From Penaeus vannamei (taxonomy: Eukaryota; Arthropoda; Malacostraca; Decapoda; Penaeidae), in assembly GCF_042767895.1 (NCBI RefSeq), contig NC_091552.1, forward strand, positions 5,127,969 to 5,142,968: DNA of 15,000 nt. Direction: 5' to 3'. Below, in pieces: positions 8,456 to 15,000 of the stretch. The position numbers and the translations under genes are program-made. How positions within the stretch are numbered: position 1 is the first letter of the stretch; each line of letters begins with the position of its first letter. The notes beneath the pieces are model-generated. The model saw nothing but the letters and a program-made list of their open reading frames with translations, was not told the origin of the DNA and ran no database searches.

Positions 8456-8860
8456 GTCTGGGTCACTAAAATCCCCGTCAGCCCTGCTTGGAAAAAGTCA
8501 ACCCCCGTGGATAATAAAATAACCCCAATGACATACGTTTAGGAAAGGATGAGTGGACAGAAAAACCACCATTGTTTAAAAAAAAAATACACACTGCGAT
8601 TCTTACGCAACCGATAAAGAACCTACATATCATAACAGAATCCAACCCTTCTCAATAAAGAATTTGCATAACCTATCGACCGCGGCGAACCCCTTCCGCC
8701 TCCCCTACTAAACCCAAACCAAACTCTGTTAAACTGAATGAACATCAAGAGAAGGGGAGGAAAAAAAGATGTAACAGGTAGCCTCTGTGAGTTTAACACT
8801 TTCCCTCCCCAACCTTCTGTGGGGCTGACTAACGCTTCGGCTATTTCCACCGTGCACGAA
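8456..8860. other. Unique DNA, no supported gene
   Basis: AT-leaning sequence with A-rich patches at 8577-8588 and 8760-8767. A 75-codon minus-strand frame and a 71-codon plus-strand frame are present, but neither has a recognisable feature and the latter runs into the GA tract. Confidence 0.5.
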
Positions 8861-8988
8861 GAGAGAGAGAGAGAGGGGAGGGAGGGAGAGAGACAGGGAG
8901 AGGGTAGGGGGAGAGAGAGGGAGAGGGAGGGGAAGGGTAGGGGGAGAAGGTGAGAGAGGGAGGGAGAAGGAGTGAGGGAGAGGGTAGG

Positions 8989-9044
<56 letters not shown>

Positions 9045-9091
9045 GTGAGTGAGAGAGTGAAAGAGAGAGATAGAGAGAGAGAGATAGAGAT

Positions 9092-9141
<50 letters not shown>

Positions 9142-9154
9142 TGAGTGAGTGAGT

Positions 9155-9219
<65 letters not shown>

Positions 9220-9238
9220 GAGAAAGAGAGAGGGAGGT
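8861..9238 (+). repeat. Long GA tract with embedded (AT)n, left arm of an inverted pair
   Basis: It begins with GGGAGA/GGTAGGG-type purine sequence (8861-8990), then pure AG for about 50 bp (8992-9041) and GAGT/GATA variants. (AT)14 follows at 9096-9124, then another GAGT block and pure GA for about 58 bp (9159-9216). Only the AT core and a few T residues break the purine strand. The Ser/Leu frames of 144-177 codons on the minus strand come from this repeat. Confidence 0.93.
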
Positions 9239-9348
9239 CACACCATCCATTAGCTTCACCAACCCATGACCTCACCTCTTTATGTTCCGGCTAATATTTG
9301 ACTTCATTTTTCTTCATTTCTTTGAGAGGGAACAAGGCCTCTCATATA

Positions 9349-9350
<2 letters not shown>
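9239..9350. other. Spacer between facing GA and CT arms
   Basis: About 112 bp of mixed, non-repetitive sequence. It would form the loop if the GA and CT arms paired. No gene or promoter element stands out. Confidence 0.6.
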
Positions 9351-9352
<2 letters not shown>

Positions 9353-9436
<84 letters not shown>

Positions 9437-9750
9437 TTATCTCTCTCACTCCCCCTTTCTCTCTCTCTCCCTTTCTCCCTCCCCCCTCTCTCTCCCTCCC
9501 TTCCCCCTCTCTCTCCCTCCCTTCCCCCTCTCTCACCCTCCCTTCCCCCCTCTCTCACCCTCCCTTCCCCCTCTCTCTTCCTCCCTCCCCCCTCTCTCAC
9601 CCTCTCCCTCCCTCCCTCCCCCCTCTCTCTCCCTCCCTCCCCCCTCTCTCTCTCTCCCTCCCCCTCTCTCTCCCTCTCTCTCCCCTTCTCTCCCCTTCTC
9701 TCCCTCCCTCCCCCCTCTCTCTCCCCCCTCTCGCTCCCTCCCTCTCTCAG
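9353..9750 (+). repeat. (CT)40 followed by 21-22-bp CT minisatellite, right arm of an inverted pair
   Basis: Pure (CT)40 occupies 9353-9432. From about 9485 to 9600 a CTCTCTCTCCCTCCCTTCCCC-type unit of 21-22 bp repeats about five times, with CTCTCAC variants. Looser CCCTCC/CTCTC sequence continues to 9750. The unit length is the same as, and its wording close to, the 21-bp repeat at 5604-5666. All frames over it are Ser/Leu/Pro repeats or their Arg/Glu/Gly antisense. Confidence 0.93.
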
Positions 9751-10080
9751 GAATGATAATTAGAGGAAAGTCGGCCTTTAATTCAATTGCTTCATAAGCG
9801 CAAATTTTAATTTCTTGAAAAAACGTAATAATATACATCTGATTATTATGATACGCGCTGCAACAACTCCCGTTATCATTGCAAGTAGAATTTCCCTAAT
9901 GTTGTTTTCACATTTACCATTGTTTTGCAAATGTTTATACAATGTGTGATATATTCAAGATTCTGTTATTATACTGCGATTGATATTTCAAAACTACATC
10001 ATTCATACATTTGATTTATTTATGTTAATATGAGCAACGTTGTTACTATCAGGAATATTATCAGTATCATTAACATAGCC
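9751..10080. other. AT-rich unique DNA
   Basis: AT-rich sequence without recognisable exon, RNA gene or repeat. It grades into the ATT-rich tract on the right. Confidence 0.6.
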
Positions 10081-10240
10081 AGTATGATAACCATTATTAT
10101 TATTACTATTATTCTTATTATTGTTGTTGTCATCAATCTCCACTTTTCTCTATTTCTGTATCATTTTAATCGGCATACCATTATTATCATTGTTATTATC
10201 ACCTCATCATCTTCACCATCATCATCATCATCCCGAATAT
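10081..10240 (+). repeat. Imperfect ATT/ATC trinucleotide tract
   Basis: ATTATTATT, ATTACTATT and TTGTTGTTG words fill 10091-10133, and CATCATCATCATCATC occupies about 10203-10234. They are separated by less regular AT-rich DNA. The Ile-rich 91-codon frame over this block is a repeat translation. Confidence 0.8.
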
Positions 10241-11634
10241 TAAGGCGACATATACTTCCACCTTTATTTCACCAAGAATTATACTCATCAAGATCACTCC
10301 TGTAGCGATTCTAACCATAACTTCTCGTAATGATCCTAACCATGACAAACCACAACCCAATACATCCCATTCCGTCATCACAGGCGCCAATCTTATCCAA
10401 AGAAAAAAAGCCATATAATGAAACCAATATAACTTATCCAGCCATATGTAAGTCTCGTTTTACAACTGCTGCTTTATGATAAATTTCGTGTCGTCACAGA
10501 GTTACGAAAAGTAGCGTTCACAGTTGGGTAAATATCACAGCCATATTTTCGTCACTGGCGGGTGGCTGTGTCGCGTCATTATGTATCCGATGAATCCGAC
10601 TGCAACGGGAAGATAATCTCATGGTGATCCTTCTGGTCTGTGACAATAAGGGTGTGAATTCCTTGCCACGAGCCACAGAGAACGGTATCAAACAGGGCAC
10701 GGCATTATCGACCGTTTAGAAGCCCTGGGAAAGGTCGAGATTTACGTGCTCGGGTCGGAAAATGGTAAGAGCATGTAAATCCACGTACGTAGAATTTCAT
10801 AATGATAGGACGCGGACTATGAGGTTAGCATAAAATTACTTTCATCTGATTCTGTGCCATTCATATCTGTTTGTATCGCAGGTTTGTTTAAAAGGCATTA
10901 TGAAAAAAATAATAATATCCCTTGAATAAGCTATCAGAAGAGCTAGCTGTTGCCTCAAACTTTAGAGAAACTGCAAACTCACACCCCATGCACAGTGTAC
11001 ACAGGGCTCTTGTTGATCTTGCAAAGCGAATCGACCAATAGAATCTTTAAAATACACGCCGCTATCTTCCCGACATGAGGGAAAATATCGGGTGTCTTGA
11101 ACCTTAACTCGGCCCATCCTAAGGGTGAAATTCCCTTGTGTCACCCGCACAAAGCCTTGAGGAGAGGCGCTGATCATGGCCAGATCAGCTGCTAGGAGCT
11201 GCTCTCTCACGGAGCGTGAAACTTGCTTTTACGGAGACGGGGAGTGACGTGTTTCTCCTGCCTCCGCCGCTGGGAAACTTCACCGATGTGCCCAACAATG
11301 ACTATCCAAACGTGTCTCTTTATCATCCTTGATTTCTTCAGAAAGATGATCAGTAAGATGATTTATCGAGGGCTGAGAGGAGAGCAACAGCCTCGCCTTT
11401 CCTCGGGAGCGAAAACGAATTGGAAACGACGTTCTCTAACAGGTCTGCGATCCACGTCATATGACAGCCCCTCGCCCGGCTAGTTCCCCTTACGCCGCCT
11501 TAGAGCACGAGGAACTGCCTTGCCGGATGGAGTTCACCGATTACCTTGCGAATCAGAGTCGGTTCCCTTCTGACGAGGCGAAGACACGCTGTATAAATAT
11601 ATATTCAACTTAAGACCTAAAGAGACGCAGTAAA
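10241..11634. other. Unique complex DNA, no supported gene
   Basis: About 1.4 kb of mostly single-copy-looking sequence. I searched both strands for coiled-coil continuation of the BicDR gene and for other domains and found none; open frames reach only 60-86 codons with no recognisable motif. GC is higher at 10540-10740 and 11080-11580, where exons would be most likely if any exist. No tRNA-like box pair was seen. Confidence 0.5.
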
Positions 11635-11659
11635 AATTAAATAAATAAATAAATAAACA
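11635..11659 (+). repeat. (AAAT)n microsatellite
   Basis: About five AAAT/TAAA units. Similar AATAAATAAAT tracts occur near 4445 and 4865, so this may be a family of A-rich tails or independent microsatellites. Confidence 0.8.
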
Positions 11660-11938
11660 CGTTCCGCTTCGTTTGAAAACCGTCATGTTAACGATCGAGT
11701 CGGGACGAGACGTAGGAATTCCTATCAACCCCCCCCCCCTAGATTTAAAAAAAAAAAACGCTTCAAAAAATAAGAATTTCCAAAACGTCACGAATCCTTG
11801 GGCATCAGGATTTCCGAGACTCTCCCACTAACAGCCCCTCCTTTTCCCCCTCAAAGCGTCCAAATTGGGTATGATCTTCCCCTCTAAGCGACCCTTAAAC
11901 CCCCTCCCCCCTTCTAGAAGCTTATAAACCTCCTAACA
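11660..11938. other. Unique DNA with C11 and A12 runs
   Basis: C11 at 11729-11739 is followed closely by A12 at 11747-11758, then C-rich mixed DNA. Nothing coding is visible. Confidence 0.6.
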
Positions 11939-12031
11939 GTGTGTGTGTGTGTATACAGATATATGTGTATGAATGTATGTATTTACAGTATATTAAGCAC
12001 ATTCACGTACAGCCTCTTACCTACGTACACA
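11939..12031 (+). repeat. (GT)n-associated interspersed repeat, copy A
   Basis: A short (GT)7 run (11939-11952) is followed by a unique tail. Within it, 11963-12031 aligns without gaps to 12691-12759 with 57 of 69 identical positions by eye. It includes the shared block ATTTACAGTATATTA and the shared end CTACGTACACA. Both copies are in the same orientation, about 728 bp apart, and each is preceded by GT repeats. This is what one expects of a dispersed element that carries a microsatellite at one end. Confidence 0.8.
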
Positions 12032-12044
12032 TGATCTAACGCAT

Positions 12045-12110
12045 CCCCCCCCCCACCACCTACACCCACCCACCCTACCATCCCAACCCCCCCACCCACC
12101 CAAAACAGAG
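12045..12110 (+). repeat. C10 run and CCCACC-rich stretch
   Basis: C10 at 12045-12054 is followed by CACCCACCC words to about 12101. It is simple C/A-rich sequence. The Gly/Val frame on the minus strand is an artefact. Confidence 0.8.
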
Positions 12111-12188
12111 AAAGAAAGAAACAAAAATCTTCCACACCTCTATCTAAAATTCCCCCCAAAACAAAAGAAAGCGACGACTCAAACAAAA

Positions 12189-12247
12189 GTGTTCAGAGTG
12201 TTCAGTGTTCAGAGTGTCCAGAGTGTTCAGTGTTCAGTGTGTTCAGA
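12189..12247 (+). repeat. GTGTTCA(GA) minisatellite
   Basis: Seven units built on GTGTTCA occur in tandem with lengths 9, 7, 9, 9, 7, 7 and 11 bp, where the longer forms carry a GA (or leading GT) extension. One unit has GTGTCCA. It begins 158 bp after the (GT)n-associated repeat copy A ends and lies between the two copies. Confidence 0.9.
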
Positions 12248-12759
<512 letters not shown>

Positions 12760-12912
12760 GGAAAACAAATAAGCAGGTAAAAACAACTCTCTGAGTGTCA
12801 TGGATTCTACTCTGTTGTTACCGAGATGCATTTACGTTTAGCTGACCAGGCGAGGGGCGTGACGTCTGTGCACGGACAACGACCCATAATGCACACGAGG
12901 CTCTGAATCGGC
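12760..12912. other. Unique DNA, nothing recognised
   Basis: Mixed composition without repeat or coding signal, immediately right of repeat copy B. Confidence 0.5.
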
Positions 12913-12913
12913 G

Positions 12914-12955
12914 TGGGAGTGGGTGGGCGGGGTGGGCGGGGTGGGCGGAGTGGGC
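12914..12955 (+). repeat. GGGGTGGGC repeat, Sp/KLF-like and G-quadruplex-prone
   Basis: Three to four tandem 9-bp units of GGGGTGGGC, with variants, lie in otherwise mixed sequence. Each unit resembles a GC/GT-box bound by Sp/KLF zinc-finger factors. The spacing of G3-4 tracts by one or two bases also makes a strong quadruplex candidate on the plus strand. Confidence 0.7.
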
Positions 12956-13283
12956 TTTGTAGGTTGTTCAACTCGATGTTAACGAGAGCCGCTGTCGCAC
13001 TACTGTTTCCTCAAATGTGTTTTGTGTATACGTGGGTTGGGGGTGAGAGAGACTCCCGAAGCGAGGTGACTGTTCTTTTGGGAGGAGTTCGCGGGTGAAA
13101 AAATAATTACGGTGGATTCTTCGTTGTAAATAAAGCTATAAAATCATTATGTACTCGACATGGTCTGACACTTTTAAGTTCCCTGTAGTCAAACGATATA
13201 AAAAAAAGCGAAAATGCGTTGTATCCAGTCCTTTAAATAGTGTTGACTGATGAAAGTTGTGGTGTGTTGGTGGTTATGCTAAT
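12956..13283. other. Unique DNA, no supported gene
   Basis: Mixed then AT-rich. An AATAAA hexamer occurs at about 13128 but without an upstream gene to terminate. Nothing else stands out. Confidence 0.55.
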
Positions 13284-13306
13284 GTTACTGATGGTGATGG
13301 TGATGG

Positions 13307-13358
<52 letters not shown>

Positions 13359-13602
13359 GGTAAAGATGAAGATGATGATGATGATGATGAAGGTAAAGAT
13401 GATGATGATGAAGATGCAAATGATGGTAATGATGAAAGTAAGATAAAAATGATGATGATGCAAATGATGGTAATGAAGAAAGTAAGATGAAGATGATGAT
13501 GATTATAAAGATGAAGATGATGATGATTATAAAAATTAAGATGAAGATGATGATTTTAAGCATGATGATGAAGAAGATGAAGATGATGATGATAATGATA
13601 AC
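13284..13602 (+). repeat. GAT trinucleotide tract with degenerate higher-order units
   Basis: Near-perfect (GAT)n runs from about 13284 to 13357, then longer repeats in which GAT runs are separated by GAAGGTAAAGATGAA, GCAAATGATGGTAATGA and GATTATAAAGATGAA blocks. Each block appears twice or nearly so. The + frames are Asp- or Met-rich and the - frames are Ile/His-rich, all artefacts of the trinucleotide. An Asp-rich 77-codon frame starts at 13257 but has no credible non-repeat sequence. Confidence 0.92.
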
Positions 13603-13660
13603 CAGCATAGCAAAGACACAAAGACAATGATCAAGGCTTTAAGACAAAGCTGTTCGCCAT

Positions 13661-13719
13661 CAGCTGATTCGTGAGCTGAGTCAGCTGGAACTCAGGTAAA
13701 GCGCGAGGTCAGTCAGCTG
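13661..13719. promoter_or_regulatory. Cluster of CAGCTG E-boxes with a Maf/AP-1-like palindrome
   Basis: CAGCTG occurs at 13661-13666, 13682-13687 and 13714-13719. The middle one overlaps AGCTGAGTCAGCT (13674-13686), a palindrome around a central base that contains the core of the TPA-type Maf recognition element (GCTGAGTCAGC). GTCAGCTGGA also occurs twice, 32 bp apart. bHLH factors bind CAGCTG and Maf/CNC factors bind the second motif. If the BicDR intron extends this far, this would be an intronic site about 1.2 kb past the exon. Confidence 0.35.
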
Positions 13720-13735
13720 GACTTAAGGAAGTGCT

Positions 13736-14030
13736 CCCCAGCCCCCCCCCCCCCCCGCACCCCACCTCCTACATCCTCCCCTTTCCCTTACTCCCAAAGT
13801 CTTCCTTTGTTAATTCCCCGCACGCGTTTAATCTTCTTTACCTCCTTCTCTTCTTCCTTTTGTTTCTCATCATAATCTCCCTCCTCCTTCTACTCTTTCT
13901 TCCTTTTCTTCTTAGGCTACTTCCTCCTCCTACGCCTTCTACCCTACCATCTTCCTCTTAGTCCTCGTCCCTCTCCTATGCCTTCTCTTATTCATCCCTC
14001 CCCCTCTTCCTTTCCTTCCACCCCATTTCT
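13736..14030 (+). repeat. C15 run followed by CT/CTT-rich DNA
   Basis: C15 at 13742-13756 leads into irregular CT-rich sequence with CTCCTTCT, CTTCTTCC and CCTCCC words. Leu/Pro/Phe frames here are compositional. Confidence 0.75.
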
Positions 14031-14324
14031 CTTACGTAGAAGCGAAAGGACGAGCAGCCCCTCGTGTCACCAATGGCAACATCATAACAAAACCGCTATA
14101 TTGTAATAACAAAGCTGACGAAGACACTTGGCAATCATTATCTTTGGTCTTTAGTACTTAGTAATTCTTCATTTTATCAACATTATAATATTCCATTAAC
14201 GATATCCACCGTCGAGTATTTAACACTATTAAAGCGCCACATTAAACTACCACAACAATTTAAAAAACACATTTTTTCAATTATCGCATCAATATTTACC
14301 GACTTCCTCTTAATTTCGCAACTT
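14031..14324. other. AT-rich unique DNA, nothing recognised
   Basis: A short mixed start is followed by AT-rich sequence with no repeat, RNA gene or coding signal. Confidence 0.55.
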
Positions 14325-14388
14325 TGTCATGACAGCTGATGGCATGGCGTCACTAAAGCAAGGCATGACGTCATGAGCGTGTCATGCC
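14325..14388. promoter_or_regulatory. Cluster of palindromic TGAC-half-site motifs including a full CRE
   Basis: TGTCATGACA (14325-14334) is a perfect 10-bp palindrome. CATGACGTCATG (14364-14375) is a perfect 12-bp palindrome containing the consensus CRE TGACGTCA. GGCATGGCGTCA (14341-14352) and GGCATGACGTCA (14362-14373) are near-identical direct copies, and GTCATGCC (14381-14388) is the inverse of GGCATGAC (14362-14369). CREB/ATF-type bZIP factors bind such sites. The cluster sits about 500 bp inside the presumed BicDR intron. Confidence 0.4.
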
Positions 14389-14554
14389 AGGAGAATTCTG
14401 TCTTGTCGTTACGATGGTAACACTAAACACTGGCTTTTCTCGCAAGTTCGGTGTTAGCCATTCACTTGGATTTTCTTTTTTCTTTTCTTGTATTTATGAT
14501 CGTGTTTTTGTTTCGGTTGTTGGTATCAATGGTCGTTGGTGTTGCGGTTACTTC
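14389..14554. other. Unique DNA left of the T-rich minisatellite
   Basis: Mixed then T-rich sequence. The 118-codon hydrophobic frame that starts at 14384 reads mostly through the next repeat and is not called. Confidence 0.55.
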
Positions 14555-14721
14555 CATTGGTATATTGTGTTTTTTTCATTGGTATTGATACTGTATTATT
14601 TGTTTTTGTTGTTGTTGGTATTGATATTGTATTATTGCATTGGTATTGATGTTGTATTTTTTTATTGGTATTTAATATTGTATTTTTTTCATTGGTATTC
14701 ATATTGTATTTTTTGTTGGCA
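14555..14721 (+). repeat. T-rich minisatellite, unit about 22-38 bp
   Basis: Six copies of CATTGGTATTGATATTGTATTTTTTT and variants begin near 14555, 14577, 14615, 14638, 14663 and 14690. The plus strand is T/G-rich and almost free of C. The Tyr/Trp/Phe/Leu frame on plus and the Asn/Thr/Lys frame on minus are translations of the repeat. Confidence 0.88.
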
Positions 14722-14881
14722 TTATAACGAATGTCTCTGACGGGTGTGAGATTCGCCTGGAGACAAACACGGAACACCCTAGGACTTCCTTAGTGTGGCC
14801 TCAAGTTTAGGGTTAGGTGGACCTCACCCTAAAAAAAAACTCCCGCAGGATGTTACAGAGCCTCCATAAGCAACGCCTTAC
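14722..14881. other. Start of the BicDR-like intron, unique sequence
   Basis: Mixed sequence with an A9 run (14831-14839) and a single TTTAGGGTTAGG at 14805-14816, which resembles telomere repeats but is far too short to be one. No branch point or acceptor is expected here because the intron starts, rather than ends, at 14881. Confidence 0.6.
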
Positions 14882-14887
14882 CTCAAG
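14876..14887 (-). other. Splice donor (5' splice site) of the BicDR-like exon
   Basis: On the minus strand the boundary reads CTTGAG|GTAAGG, with the cut between 14882 and 14881. GTAAGG pairs well with U1 snRNA. The site falls exactly where coding-like GC-rich sequence gives way to AT-rich DNA with an A9 run, which supports it as the true exon end. The intron extends leftwards, and no matching acceptor plus BicDR-like exon was found further left. Confidence 0.78.
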
Positions 14888-15000
14888 TTTGTGGCTGTAG
14901 TCCTCCGCCAGGCGCTCGTTCTGCTGCACTAGGAGCTCGTTCCTCTCCAGGAGGGCCTTGCCCAGCTCGGCCGCGAGGATCAGGTCCCTCTCCTTCTGGG
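14882..15000 (-). CDS. Partial exon of a Bicaudal-D-related (BicDR/BICDL-type) dynein adaptor
   Basis: This exon runs off the right edge. Read on the minus strand, two bases of a split codon are followed by 39 uninterrupted codons ending exactly at a GAG|GTAAGG splice donor, so the exon ends in phase 0. The peptide is rich in E, K, L, R and A and has coiled-coil spacing. It contains LILAAELGKALLERN at about residues 6-20, which matches the CC1-box region of BicD-family adaptors. In that family the AAxxG core contacts the dynein light intermediate chain and helps couple dynein-dynactin to cargo; BicDR proteins act with Rab6-type secretory cargo. The ELGKALLERN wording fits BicDR better than BicD, Spindly or TRAK/HAP1, whose boxes differ after the AAxxG core. 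Codon use is GC-rich (mostly G/C third positions), unlike the AT-rich and simple-repeat surroundings. If the donor is not used, the frame reads 22 more codons to a stop at 14813. Family assignment rests on motif recognition from memory; orthology and the start codon cannot be judged because the N-terminal part lies outside. Confidence 0.8.

Noticed and set aside
8729..9275. Ser/Leu-rich minus-strand ORFs up to 177 codons with an apparent Tyr-Ile membrane-like stretch
   Set aside because: This is a direct translation of GA/CT and AT dinucleotides; the Tyr-Ile part is the (AT)n core.
9282..9838. Ser/Leu/Pro and Arg/Glu/Gly ORFs over the CT tract, up to 171 codons
   Set aside because: They are stop-free CT/GA microsatellite translations, open on both strands and in several frames.
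11223..11483. 86-codon plus-strand ORF in complex sequence
   Set aside because: No recognisable motif, ordinary composition and no convincing splice sites; equally likely by chance.
13128..13135. AATAAA as a polyadenylation signal of an upstream gene
   Set aside because: No coding exon precedes it on the plus strand, and the hexamer is common in AT-rich DNA.
13233..13608. Asp-rich, Met-rich, Ile-rich and His-rich ORFs in different frames
   Set aside because: All frames of a GAT trinucleotide tract are open; the Asp-rich frame has too little non-repeat sequence to be an acidic protein gene.
14384..14740. 118-codon Tyr/Trp/Phe/Leu-rich ORF resembling a membrane protein
   Set aside because: Most of it is the T-rich 26-bp minisatellite; hydrophobicity follows from T-rich codons.
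14805..14816. TTTAGGGTTAGG, a telomere-like sequence
   Set aside because: It is about two units long and inside a presumed intron; far too short for a telomere or interstitial telomeric array.

Overview
The window reads as non-coding eukaryotic DNA, most likely from an arthropod and most plausibly a decapod crustacean such as a penaeid shrimp. The evidence is an exceptional density of simple repeats: long GA/CT, GT, GAT and AAT tracts, C-rich and G-rich minisatellites, and homopolymeric C runs. There is also one spliced animal exon, and no bacterial gene layout, operon or ribosome-binding-site pattern. The taxonomic call is an inference from sequence style. No gene here fixes the species.

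The only coding sequence I can support is at the right edge, on the minus strand. It is a partial exon (14882-15000) encoding a coiled-coil stretch with the CC1-box-like segment LILAAELGKALLERN, typical of the Bicaudal-D-related dynein adaptors (BicDR/BICDL). A consensus splice donor follows, so the sequence to its left starts as an intron of that gene. I could not find the next exon anywhere in the window. Much or all of the remaining ~14.9 kb may therefore be one large, repeat-filled intron, although another gene's non-coding DNA cannot be excluded.

Layout from the left. A ~50-bp direct duplication flanks an AAT/GAT tract (10-258). Unique AT-rich DNA follows to ~2.4 kb, with a G13 run and one short ORF in a good start context. 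A CA/TA-rich block lies at 2.4-2.54 kb. An 18/27/54-bp G-rich minisatellite (3095-3526) leads into a polypurine tract (3671-3910) and then a C-rich tract (4051-4245). CpG-richer unique DNA holds a palindromic E-box near 4.77 kb. CT-rich tracts occupy 5461-5688 and 6001-6060. Two kilobases of relatively complex DNA (6.1-8.0 kb) contain a short ORF open on both strands. CT-rich DNA (8029-8455) precedes facing GA (8861-9238) and CT (9353-9750) arms. AT-rich and unique DNA follows (9.75-11.9 kb). A duplicated (GT)n-associated element occurs at 11939-12031 and 12583-12759. Last come a GTGTTCA minisatellite, a GGGGTGGGC repeat, a GAT tract, a CT-rich block, two clusters of palindromic transcription-factor-like sites, a T-rich 26-bp minisatellite, and the BicDR exon.

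Nearly all long open frames in the window are by-products of stop-free simple repeats and are not annotated as genes. There is no evidence here of a multi-gene system. What stands out is the DNA architecture: G-quadruplex-prone minisatellites, a polypurine/polypyrimidine inverted pair, a repeat-borne microsatellite family, and intronic clusters of bZIP and E-box palindromes.
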